58,455 nt of DNA from Prevotellaceae bacterium (GTDB taxonomy: Bacteria > Bacteroidota > Bacteroidia > Bacteroidales > Bacteroidaceae): positions 1 through 58,455 of the forward strand of contig JAQXRI010000121.1 of the NCBI GenBank assembly GCA_029218445.1. The letters are read 5' to 3'. This document shows, piece by piece, positions 27,273 through 35,271 of the stretch; the first letter of the stretch is position 1; each line of letters opens with the position of its first letter. The notes beneath the pieces were generated by a model. That model saw nothing but the letters and a program-made list of their open reading frames with translations, did not search any database and was not told where the DNA came from. The position numbers and the translations under genes were made by a program.

Positions 27273-28265
27273 TTACTTCTCCTCGTATATTACTTTGTTG
27301 GCTCCACTTGTTATTTTGAGAGCTTCGGGATGTTCCTTTATGTAAGAGTCGATGTGGCGAACTCGCTTCTGTTCCAGTATTTCATCCACAGCGATTAAGA
27401 TTCCAGTTTCCTCAACGTCGCCAAAGCCATAGTTGATGGCTGTTCCGAAGAGCTTCATCGTTGGACTTAATCCCATGTAAGCATTGACAAGGGGAGGAAT
27501 GTTGTAGCCGAGCTTGCGTATTTCACGATTAAGAATCCTGTAGTCCTCCTTAAACGACTCTTCGCTGAACAACTGTTCCAGTTCCTTTGGGTCGGTCTCA
27601 ATTTTCAGCGGTTTCATCGGGACAATAAGGTTTTCCTTGTCGTCGAAATGCTTTTTGAGGAAGTAGAGAATCATGTCGCGGCCTTGACGTATATATGACG
27701 GATACATCGTCATCTTGCCAAAGAAATATTTCACGTCGGGCTGTATCACGGTCAACGCACCTAATCCATCCCACAAGTTGTCGAGGGCAAAAAGACTTTT
27801 CGATCCGTTCTTGTTTGTATTTTGGTACTCCAATGACACGAAGCTGCGTCCAAGCTCAATGGTCCAAGGAAGATATTCCTTTATAAACTTGTCGGAGAAA
27901 TGGAACATGTGGCTTGTTGCCAATATGGGTTGTCCCTTTTCGTCAAACTCTACGTCCGACCCGAGCAGATAACGATAGCCTCCTATAATCTCCTCCTCCT
28001 CAGGGTTCCATACTATCAATTGTTTATAGCAGTTCTCACAAGTGTCGAACTCATCCAAATCGACTTCTTTACCAGTACCACCACCGGCTTCGCGGAAGAC
28101 TATTTCACGCAATCGGCCAATCTCACGAAGTACATTGGGCGCATTGTGGGCATCAACTATATATATTTCGTTGTTGCTCTTGTTTGTCATTCGCAGTTGA
28201 CGTTCTGGCGTCAGCTCGCTCTTCAGCAGTGACTTGGCCACTGGTTGGATAATGTCTTGTTCCAT
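27273..28265 (-). CDS. glsB: GNAT-type N-acyltransferase, GlsB/OlsB-like
   Basis: 330 residues from the ATG at 28265 (MEQDIIQPVAKSLLK); an upstream ATG at 28304 gives 13 extra residues and overlaps the previous gene by ATGA. Resembles OlsB-type enzymes: NEIYIVDAHNAPNVLREIGR, LRE..FREAGGGTGKEVDLDEFD, IIGGYRYLLG, ELGRSFV, then LGALTVIQPDVKYFFGKM. In Bacteroides the homologous GlsB N-acylates glycine with a 3-hydroxy fatty acid, giving glycine lipids. The partner O-acyltransferase gene lies directly upstream. The function is inferred from that arrangement and family knowledge. Confidence 0.8.
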   Translation of the reverse strand: MEQDIIQPVAKSLLKSELTPERQLRMTNKSNNEIYIVDAHNAPNVLREIGRLREIVFREAGGGTGKEVDLDEFDTCENCYKQLIVWNPEEEEIIGGYRYLLGSDVEFDEKGQPILATSHMFHFSDKFIKEYLPWTIELGRSFVSLEYQNTNKNGSKSLFALDNLWDGLGALTVIQPDVKYFFGKMTMYPSYIRQGRDMILYFLKKHFDDKENLIVPMKPLKIETDPKELEQLFSEESFKEDYRILNREIRKLGYNIPPLVNAYMGLSPTMKLFGTAINYGFGDVEETGILIAVDEILEQKRVRHIDSYIKEHPEALKITSGANKVIYEEK

Positions 28266-28300
28266 TTCTATTTTTCTTTGAGGTCGCTTATCGTAACAAA

Positions 28301-29128
28301 TCATAGCTTATATACAATGTCCTGCACATACTGTGCCCATTGAGTAGCTGTTTTGCTCTTGTCAAATGTCTGCCAAGGAATGGGTTTTCCTATGGCTACA
28401 CGGAATGTCTTATGCACGTTTTTGTACATTTCATCGACAAGGAACAGCATTGCTATGTTTACTTTCTTGACGTATTTGTCGGAGAAGTTTGCCAATTTGT
28501 AAAAGAATGGAGAGTTTTGTCCGCCAAAATGTATTGGCACGACGTCGCGCTGGTATTCCACACTCTTTGTTATGAAGGTTTTCTTCCATGCTATGTCCCT
28601 TATTTCGTCGCCGCGTTTTCTTGAACATATTCCAGCCGGGAACATCAGCATGTGGTTGTCGCTCTTGAATCCGGCTTCCACCATGGCAGGGAAGTTGCGG
28701 CTTTGGTTTCCCGTTTTGTTGATGGGTATGCATACGGGAGCCAAACCGGGCAGATTCATCAGGAGGTCGTTTACGAGATAGCGGAATTTGCCGTCGTAGT
28801 GCCTGCCTATAATGGCACCGAGAGCCACGCCGTCTTCGCCGCCCAATGGGTGGTTGCTGACGAAAGTATAGAGTCGCCCATCGTCTTTCTTGGGAAGGTT
28901 TTCCTCTCCCACAAGTTCAATGGTCATGTCAAGATAGCGCACACACTCTTCAAGCCATTCGGTGCCTGTCAGGTGACGGCTTTCCCACAGATATTTGTTC
29001 ACCTCTTCCTGATGAATAATCTTTTTCAGCCACGAAACAAGTGGACGGGGAACAAATTTTGCCTTGCTTCCCATTTTGCTTGCCAATATCTTGTCGATAT
29101 TAATGGTTTCTTTCATGTCCGTTTCCAT
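28301..29128 (-). CDS. glsA: Lysophospholipid-type O-acyltransferase, GlsA/OlsA-like
   Basis: 275 residues from ATG at 29128 (METDMKETINIDK); a longer frame starts with TTG at 29152 inside the -7 element and is rejected. PlsC-superfamily features: TFVSNHPLGGEDGVALG carries the catalytic His/Asp block, LMFPAGICSRKR is the downstream substrate block, and VVPIHFGGQNSPF follows. In the glycine-lipid pathway GlsA adds the second acyl chain to N-acylglycine. It overlaps glsB by 4 bases if glsB starts at its first ATG. Membrane-associated, cytoplasmic face. Confidence 0.8.
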   Translation of the reverse strand: METDMKETINIDKILASKMGSKAKFVPRPLVSWLKKIIHQEEVNKYLWESRHLTGTEWLEECVRYLDMTIELVGEENLPKKDDGRLYTFVSNHPLGGEDGVALGAIIGRHYDGKFRYLVNDLLMNLPGLAPVCIPINKTGNQSRNFPAMVEAGFKSDNHMLMFPAGICSRKRGDEIRDIAWKKTFITKSVEYQRDVVPIHFGGQNSPFFYKLANFSDKYVKKVNIAMLFLVDEMYKNVHKTFRVAIGKPIPWQTFDKSKTATQWAQYVQDIVYKL

Positions 29129-29149
29129 TCTCTCTTTAACAATTCCGTG

Positions 29150-29157
29150 CAAAATTA
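29150..29157 (-). promoter_or_regulatory. -7 promoter element (TAATTTTG) for glsA-glsB
   Basis: TAnnTTTG match on the - strand, 21 bases before the glsA ATG at 29128. It overlaps an upstream TTG codon and so settles the start. Confidence 0.6.
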
Positions 29158-29297
29158 TAATATTTATCTGAAAAATGAATGCTTTTGGTTAAGAAAAAAA
29201 GTAAAAAGTATAAAAAATACCGTCTATGACTGCAATTTAAACACTTTTGAAACACACTGGCTATACAAATTGCACCAAAAGCACGTATTAAGTATTA

Positions 29298-29341
29298 CGT
29301 AATGTTGTGCCGCGACTGATTGTCAACAGCACAACATTACG
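29298..29341. terminator. 13-bp hairpin after the S46 peptidase gene
   Basis: CGTAATGTTGTGC at 29298-29310 pairs perfectly with 29329-29341 around an 18-base loop. It lies 50 bases past the S46 stop codon; no T-run follows on the - strand. The rest of the 29158-29390 gap shows nothing else. Confidence 0.55.
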
Positions 29342-29390
29342 GTGTTTTATTCATTTGTTCTCAAAAAATGAGCGTCGGCTTATGCACTGT

Positions 29391-31505
29391 CTATTTTGCG
29401 TTGATTTCTTTTATCAGTCTGTCGGCTTTACCCCATTTGTCCATCATGTAAAGCACGTATCTGATGTCAACGCCAATGCAACGTGCAAGTTTGTTGTCGA
29501 AGAAGATGTCGCCCGAGAGGCTGTCCCAGTTGCCGTCGAAGGCGAGTCCTATAAGTTCTCCCTTGCCATTGAACATCGGCGAGCCGCTGTTGCCGCCGGT
29601 AATGTCGTTGTTGGTGAGGAAGCACAGCTGCAGCTTGCCGCTTGTCTTGTCGGTATATCTGCCAAAGTCTTTTGCGCTCATCAAGTCGTGCATGATAGGC
29701 TCGGCATAATAGTCGATTACCTTGTCGCCGGTCTTCATCTTCTCAACTATGCTCTCTGCTGTGGTGTAGTAGCCAGATGGCTTGCCGCCCAAATCGTATC
29801 CGCCCACCTGACCGTAGCTGAGACGCATGGTGAAATTGGCGTCGCTGTAATGTGGAAGGTCTTCTTCCATGCGTACCTTGGCGGCACAGAGGTAACGTTC
29901 CTGTACGGCGATGGAATCGCTCAAATCCTTCATGGGCTGCATTATTTTGTGCATTACATCGGTAATGTCGAGACCCATGACCACGCCAAGGTCTTTCTTG
30001 AATCCCTTTTTGTTGATGTATATCTTCTCGCCGCTTTTCATAAGTACCGACGTGTTCCATACATGGTTGACGTATGCTGTATAGTCGCCACCGAATTTTC
30101 CGTCAATTGTCTTGTAGAAATCCGGCAGGAACTCGGCATCTACATAGTCGCGGTAGTTCTTCAGCAGAGTGGCGTAAACCTCTTTGTCAAGAGCGGCGTC
30201 CCAAGTGTCGCTGTTGTCGGCAAATGTGACGTATTGCTTCTTTGGCTTGTCCTTCGGACCCTGCACCTCCATACCATTATGAACATTTACGGCGCGTGTT
30301 GCCAATTCGTTGGTTCTCATAAAAGTCTCGCGGAACAGAGTCATTGCCTTTGCAAACCTTATGCGTTTGTCGTACAGCTTCTCCATCAGTGCGAAATCAA
30401 GCTTTCCATCGAGGAAACCGGTAGATTTCTGATATTCCTTGATGCGCTTCTCAAACTCCACCTTCTGCTGGATTAAGCCGGTAGAGTCAATGCACTTGTT
30501 CATGCCAAGCGAGTTCTTCCAGTAGTTGCTGCTCTGTGCATACTTCGTGTCGTACTTTATGCGTACTCCTTCGTCGGCACGCATGTGTCGAATCATCACA
30601 TCCTGCTTAACGCCTCTGACCTGAGCCATTGGAGCATTCTTTGCGTCACGGCGTTCGCGAATGCCAAAAGATGAAAGGTAGCGGCTGGTGCTGCCAGGAT
30701 AACCCATCGTCATGGCAAAGTCGCCGTCCTTATAGCCCTGAACCGACACGGGAGCCCACGATGAAGGATGGTAGGGCACGTTGTCTTTGCTGTAGGCGGC
30801 AGGGCCGTTGGTCTTCGGGTCGGCATAGATGCGGAACACTGAGAAGTCGCAAGTCTGGCGTGGCCACATCCAGTTGTCGGTCTCACCTCCAAACTTGCCT
30901 ATCGACTTTGGCACAGTAAATACAAGGCGCAGGTCGGTGAAGTCGCGATAGGTTGTGGCATAATACTTGTTGCCCTCGAAGAAAGGTTTTATCTCCAGTC
31001 GCAGCGTCGAGTCCTTTGCCTTTACCTCCTTGGACATCGCATTCTCGATGGAATCGAGGAAAACAGCCTGTTGTGAAGGCATCATTTTGTTGATGCCCTT
31101 CTTTTCAAGGAAGTCTGTAATGTCTTTCTGCTCTATCATAAAGCTGACAAACATGTTCTCGTTTGGCAACTCCTCCTCATAGGTCTTTGCAAAGAAGCCA
31201 TTGAGCATGTAGTCGTGCTCCACGGTAGAATGCGAGCGTATTGACTCAAAACCGCAATGGTGGTTGGTGAAGACAAGGCCGTCGGGCGAGACAACCACGC
31301 CTGAGCAGTAGCCGGAGAAATTGACAACGGCATGCTTTATGGCATTGTCGGAACTGTAGAGGTCTGCGTAAGGCAAGGCAAAGCCCTCGTTCTGCATTTG
31401 CTCGAAGGCTGCCTGTGGCAGATTGTAAAGCGTCCACATGCCCTCGTCGGCATGTATTGACGTGGTGGCAAGCATGGCTGCCAAAATCATTGAGGTCTTT
31501 TTCAT
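29391..31505 (-). CDS. S46-family dipeptidyl-peptidase (DPP7/DPP11 type)
   Basis: 704 residues from the Met that begins a clean signal peptide (MKKTSMILAAMLATTSIHA, then DEG). A longer frame starts at 31532 with an ATGA overlap to the flippase gene and adds 9 residues. S46 features: GMWTLYNLP, the His motif FTNHHCGFESI, and the nucleophile motif GGNSGSP with Ser640, then LIGLAFDGNWDSLSGD. S46 peptidases are periplasmic and release dipeptides from peptide N-termini; DPP7 prefers hydrophobic and DPP11 acidic P1 residues. I cannot tell which applies. Fits a peptide-feeding organism. Confidence 0.93.
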   Translation of the reverse strand: MKKTSMILAAMLATTSIHADEGMWTLYNLPQAAFEQMQNEGFALPYADLYSSDNAIKHAVVNFSGYCSGVVVSPDGLVFTNHHCGFESIRSHSTVEHDYMLNGFFAKTYEEELPNENMFVSFMIEQKDITDFLEKKGINKMMPSQQAVFLDSIENAMSKEVKAKDSTLRLEIKPFFEGNKYYATTYRDFTDLRLVFTVPKSIGKFGGETDNWMWPRQTCDFSVFRIYADPKTNGPAAYSKDNVPYHPSSWAPVSVQGYKDGDFAMTMGYPGSTSRYLSSFGIRERRDAKNAPMAQVRGVKQDVMIRHMRADEGVRIKYDTKYAQSSNYWKNSLGMNKCIDSTGLIQQKVEFEKRIKEYQKSTGFLDGKLDFALMEKLYDKRIRFAKAMTLFRETFMRTNELATRAVNVHNGMEVQGPKDKPKKQYVTFADNSDTWDAALDKEVYATLLKNYRDYVDAEFLPDFYKTIDGKFGGDYTAYVNHVWNTSVLMKSGEKIYINKKGFKKDLGVVMGLDITDVMHKIMQPMKDLSDSIAVQERYLCAAKVRMEEDLPHYSDANFTMRLSYGQVGGYDLGGKPSGYYTTAESIVEKMKTGDKVIDYYAEPIMHDLMSAKDFGRYTDKTSGKLQLCFLTNNDITGGNSGSPMFNGKGELIGLAFDGNWDSLSGDIFFDNKLARCIGVDIRYVLYMMDKWGKADRLIKEINAK

Positions 31506-31528
31506 GTTTATATATGTATTATTATTAC

Positions 31529-33022
31529 TCACTTTCTGAATCTTTTGCCGATAATGGGCAATGAACTTAACGGGAAGTCGTTCTTTACAAGGAATGCCAT
31601 AAACACGCCGATAAGTATGGTATTGACAAGCACTGAGGCCAACGTGTCAAGCGAAGAGTTCACGAATGTCATAAGTCCAAATATTACTACGGCAAGCAAC
31701 AGGTATTTTGCCATGTCTGACAGAGGATAAGCTATCGGATAATACCTTTGTCCGACGAAATAGCTCAACAACATGGCAGTGCCATATCCTGCAAAACCTG
31801 CCCACGCACAGGCCATGTAACCATACTGCGGAACGAAAATGACGTTGATGCCTATGAGTACGGCACACCCTATTCCTGAGAAGCATGCGCCCCAAATGGT
31901 CTTGTCTATCAGTTTGTACCAGAACGAGAGGTTGAAATATACCCCCATCATTATCTCTGCCGCCATAACAATAGGCACAACCTTCAATCCTGCCCAATAG
32001 TCTTTGCCTATTATATGTTTCAAAAGGTCAAGATAACCCACCACGACAAGGAATGCCAACAAGGTGAAGATAACAAAGAACTTCATGGCCTTGGCGTATG
32101 TGTCGCGGTTGTCCTTCTCCTTGGCCTTGCCAAATACAAACGGCTCGTAGGCATATCGGAATGCTTGGGTAATCATTGCCATTATCATTGCTATCTTTGA
32201 TGCGGCTCCGTAGATGCCGAGTTGTTCGTGGGCGTTTTCACCTTTATATATATAAGGGAAGAGAATTTTGTCGGCTGTCTGGTTAAGTATGCCTGCTATT
32301 CCAAGAATCAATATAGGCCAACTGTAAGACAGCATGCGTTTTAAGAGTTTGCCGTCGAAGCAGTATTTAAACTCCGTCAGTTCCTTATAGAAACAGAATG
32401 TAATCAACGCCGTACAAGCAAGATTGATATAGAACGCATAACCGGCACCAATCGTCGGGTCATAAACTTTCCCTATTCCCTCTGGATTGGAGGCATAGAG
32501 CATTGGCAGTAGGAGGAAGAAGACGAGGTTGAATGCGATGTTCATTGCTATGAACAGCAATTTCAGCGCAGCGAACTTTATCGCCCTCTTCTTATACCTG
32601 AGATAAGCGAAGGGAATGCACTGAAAGGCGTCAATCGCCACCGTCAACGCCATGGTCCAAACGAAGGAAGGATGGTCGCCATAGCCCATCACGTCCGACA
32701 GTGGAGTGATGAAGGTTAAGACGAGCGCCACAAAAACGACAGCTACAAAGCCAACAGCAGTAAGGACGGTGGAATAGACCTTCTGCGGGTCTTCACCTTC
32801 CTTATTGGAGAAACGGAAGAATGTTGTCTCCATGCCAAAAGTCAGGAGGACAAGTATCAGTGCCGTATAGGCATACATGTTAGTGATGACTCCGTAGCCA
32901 CCACTTGCAGCTGAAAGTGTTGCCGTATAAAGCGGTACAAGCAAATAGTTGAGGAATCTTCCCACTATGCTGCTAAGGCCATAAATGGCTGTTTCCTTGA
33001 ATAATGATTTTAAGTTCGCCAT
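31529..33022 (-). CDS. Polysaccharide/lipid-linked oligosaccharide flippase (MOP superfamily)
   Basis: 497 residues with about 12-14 hydrophobic segments. The start LFKETAIYGLSSIVGRFLNYLLVPLYT is typical of Wzx-like proteins, followed by YGVITNMYAY and a GMETTFFRFSNKE segment. Members move undecaprenyl-linked sugars or lipids across the inner membrane. No glycosyltransferase genes are adjacent, so the cargo cannot be guessed. It lies 25 bases after the SpmA/SpmB-type gene and overlaps the S46 frame, in an operon. Confidence 0.88.
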   Translation of the reverse strand: MANLKSLFKETAIYGLSSIVGRFLNYLLVPLYTATLSAASGGYGVITNMYAYTALILVLLTFGMETTFFRFSNKEGEDPQKVYSTVLTAVGFVAVVFVALVLTFITPLSDVMGYGDHPSFVWTMALTVAIDAFQCIPFAYLRYKKRAIKFAALKLLFIAMNIAFNLVFFLLLPMLYASNPEGIGKVYDPTIGAGYAFYINLACTALITFCFYKELTEFKYCFDGKLLKRMLSYSWPILILGIAGILNQTADKILFPYIYKGENAHEQLGIYGAASKIAMIMAMITQAFRYAYEPFVFGKAKEKDNRDTYAKAMKFFVIFTLLAFLVVVGYLDLLKHIIGKDYWAGLKVVPIVMAAEIMMGVYFNLSFWYKLIDKTIWGACFSGIGCAVLIGINVIFVPQYGYMACAWAGFAGYGTAMLLSYFVGQRYYPIAYPLSDMAKYLLLAVVIFGLMTFVNSSLDTLASVLVNTILIGVFMAFLVKNDFPLSSLPIIGKRFRK

Positions 33023-33047
33023 AATTTTTCCTCGTTTTTGTTTGTCG

Positions 33048-34277
33048 TTAGAAGAACATGTAGCATATTGCTATCGCCGATATTATGCCCGCGAGGTCTG
33101 CAAGCAAGCCACAGGCCACGGCATGACGGGTATATCTTATGCCTACACTGCCGAAATACACGGCAAGTATATAGAATGTAGTATCGGTGGAACCTTGGAA
33201 CACGCAACTCAAACGACCTATGAACGAGTCGGCTCCGTAGGTCGTCATGGCATCGACCATCATTCCTCGTGCGCCACTGCCCGACAATGGCTTCATCATG
33301 GCAGTTGGCAATGCGCCCACAAAGTCGGTGTCGCCGCCAATGGACGCCACTGTCCATTTTATTCCGTCGATGAGCATGTCCATGGCTCCTGAAGCACGAA
33401 AAACACCTATGCCAACGAGGATGGCTACAAGATAAGGAATAATTCGCACTGCGGTTTGGAAACCGTCTTTCGCTCCCTCGATGAATGCATCATAAACGTT
33501 CACCTTGTGTCTTACTCCTGACAGGATAAAGCCTATTATTATAAGCATCAGCAGTATGTTGGCCACTGTAGTGCTGACTATGTTTACTTGGTCTTTGTCC
33601 ATTTGGCTGAATCCCCAAATGATGGATGCCACCACGAGGCAGGCGCAGCCAAGCGTGAGTATCATTGTCTTATTGAGAAGGTTGATGCGCTGGTAAAGGC
33701 TTGTTATTATTATTCCCGCCAAGGTTGAGAAAAACGTTGCAAGAAGTATGGGTACGAAGATGTCGGTGGGTTGAGCTGCTCCCATCTGCGCCCTATACAC
33801 CATTATGCTGACCGGAATGATGGTAAGTCCGCTCGTATTGAGCACCAAAAACATAATCATGGGATTCGTTGCCGTGTCTTTCTTACTGTTCAATTGCTGT
33901 AGCTGTTCCATTGCCTTCAGGCCTAATGGCGTAGCGGCATTGTCGAGTCCTAACATGTTGGCGGCTATGTTCATGAATATGCTGCCTGTTACGGGGTGTC
34001 CTTTGGGAATGTCGGGGAACAAGCGCACGAACACTGGACTTAAAATCTTGGCAAGCACGTTTACCACTCCGCCCTTTTCGCCAATCTTCATTATGCCGAG
34101 CCATAGCGACAAAACTCCAGTTAGGCCTAACGATATCTCGAAGGCGGTCTTCGATGAAGAAAAGGTGGAGTCCATCATGGCAGGAAATACGTCAAAATCC
34201 CCCATGAAAATCAGTTTCAACGTCGCTATTACGAAGGCAACGACAAAAAAAGCTATCCAAATATAATTCAGTACCAT
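33048..34277 (-). CDS. Nucleoside-recognition (Gate) domain protein, SpmA-SpmB fusion type
   Basis: 409 residues. Two Gate-type halves: the first (about 40-190) contains KTAFEISLGLTGVLSLWLGI, PDIPKGHPVTGSIFMNIAAN and GLDNAATPLGLKAM as in SpmA; the second (about 260-400) contains GAKDGFQTAVRIIPYLVAI and PTAMMKPLSGSGARGMM as in SpmB. In spore-formers these are separate genes of spore maturation; in Bacteroidetes the fused protein has unknown transport function. Membrane protein. A good promoter precedes it, so it is probably first in the operon with the flippase and S46 genes. Confidence 0.92.
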   Translation of the reverse strand: MVLNYIWIAFFVVAFVIATLKLIFMGDFDVFPAMMDSTFSSSKTAFEISLGLTGVLSLWLGIMKIGEKGGVVNVLAKILSPVFVRLFPDIPKGHPVTGSIFMNIAANMLGLDNAATPLGLKAMEQLQQLNSKKDTATNPMIMFLVLNTSGLTIIPVSIMVYRAQMGAAQPTDIFVPILLATFFSTLAGIIITSLYQRINLLNKTMILTLGCACLVVASIIWGFSQMDKDQVNIVSTTVANILLMLIIIGFILSGVRHKVNVYDAFIEGAKDGFQTAVRIIPYLVAILVGIGVFRASGAMDMLIDGIKWTVASIGGDTDFVGALPTAMMKPLSGSGARGMMVDAMTTYGADSFIGRLSCVFQGSTDTTFYILAVYFGSVGIRYTRHAVACGLLADLAGIISAIAICYMFF

Positions 34278-34296
34278 CTTTTAATAATTATCGGTG

Positions 34297-34328
34297 CAAA
34301 ATTAAGTCTTTTCCATTAAAGAACCAAA
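34297..34328 (-). promoter_or_regulatory. Full Bacteroidetes promoter for the SpmAB-flippase-S46 operon
   Basis: On the - strand: TTTG (34325-34328), a 20-base spacer and TAATTTTG (34297-34304), 19 bases before the start codon. Confidence 0.78.
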
Positions 34329-34352
34329 CTTTTCTCTCCTTTTTTTTTAAAG

Positions 34353-34391
34353 CCATTGGGAGTGCAGGCGCAACGCCCACACTCCCAATGG
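34353..34391. terminator. 12-bp hairpin downstream of the 226-residue secreted protein gene
   Basis: CCATTGGGAGTG (34353-34364) pairs with CACTCCCAATGG (34380-34391); the loop holds a further GGCG/CGCC pair. It lies 30 bases past the - strand stop codon. The A-tract on the - strand side is not a classic T-run. Confidence 0.6.
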
Positions 34392-34421
34392 TTTAGTCCG
34401 ATAAAAATCGTACTGGTCTCT

Positions 34422-35102
34422 CTATTCTGCTTGGCCAGTAAGGAAATTGAGTATTAGCCCGAGGCTACGCTCGTCTTTCCACTTTATCTTGTTCTTCTTG
34501 ACGAAGGCCTTCAGTTCGGCACTCCTTGCTTCGCCGGCAGCGTTGGCAATGTTGCCTTTGGTCGCCTCAAACTGCTTGCCGTTGTATATGATAAAATATA
34601 CATTGTTGACAGGTATTTCAGCTCCGTCTCTCTTCTCCTGAAGCATCTTGCCGTGTTCAGGCACATTCAATCCGCCAAGGTCGAGCGACGACAGCTTGTT
34701 GGTGGCCGAGGAACTGAGGCTTGAACCGTAGGCACCGCCACCGTCGGACACCATGCGTTCAAAGTCGGCCCTCACAAGTTTCAGCAACACGTTGTCGCCC
34801 TTGTTGGCAATGAGCTGCATCAGCTGGTGATTGACGAATAGATAAGCGTCCTGCCCTATTTCCACTCTCACCACGTTGCGGTCGTCGGCCTTGTAAATGC
34901 GTCCGTCGTTGCCAATGTAGTGCAGAACGTTTCCCGACAGATGCACGTTGAACTTGTATGTACTCTTCTTGTTGTCGGATGAATATATCGTGCCATCGGT
35001 GAAATCGTCGTAAATGTATGGCCACTTGGTGTTTGGCTGGTATTGTGCAAATGCCCCTAAGGTTGCCATAAGCACAAGAAACAACATCATTGTCTTTTTC
35101 AT
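34422..35102 (-). CDS. Secreted protein of unknown function
   Basis: 226 residues. A Sec signal peptide (MKKTMMLFLVLMATLGAFAQ) is followed by a compact protein I do not recognise. Features: IYDDFTDGTIYSSDNKKSTY, a mid-region FVNHQLMQLIANKGDNVLLKLVR split by charged residues, a Ser/Gly-rich stretch (GGAYGSSLSSSATNK) and a C-terminal Lys-rich helix (AFVKKNKIKWKDE). Position after the C10 peptidase gene (171-base gap) and same strand suggests, but does not show, a link to that locus. No lipobox, no transmembrane segment beyond the signal. Confidence 0.82.
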   Translation of the reverse strand: MKKTMMLFLVLMATLGAFAQYQPNTKWPYIYDDFTDGTIYSSDNKKSTYKFNVHLSGNVLHYIGNDGRIYKADDRNVVRVEIGQDAYLFVNHQLMQLIANKGDNVLLKLVRADFERMVSDGGGAYGSSLSSSATNKLSSLDLGGLNVPEHGKMLQEKRDGAEIPVNNVYFIIYNGKQFEATKGNIANAAGEARSAELKAFVKKNKIKWKDERSLGLILNFLTGQAE

Positions 35103-35168
35103 AATCTATTATGATTTTTCTTACTTTACTGAACTTTGCTTTTCCCTTTTCTATGCAGTTAACGTGAG

Positions 35169-35244
35169 TTCGACGAAATCTAACTATCGGTATAACCGCC
35201 CCTACAGACGGCGATTTGACGAGTTAAGATAATTCGTCGAAATC
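35169..35244. repeat. Pair of palindromic TTCGwCGAAATC boxes in the gap after the C10 gene
   Basis: TTCGACGAAATC at 35169-35180 and TTCGTCGAAATC at 35233-35244, 64 bases apart, with an interval containing ACCGCCCCTACAGACGGCG. It recalls short REP-like intergenic elements; function unknown. Confidence 0.45.
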
Positions 35245-35271
35245 ACTACACTAAAGGGTGGGAAAGTTCTA

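Noticed and set aside
29307..30476. 389-codon + strand frame opposite the S46 peptidase
   Set aside because: Antisense of a gene with intact catalytic motifs.
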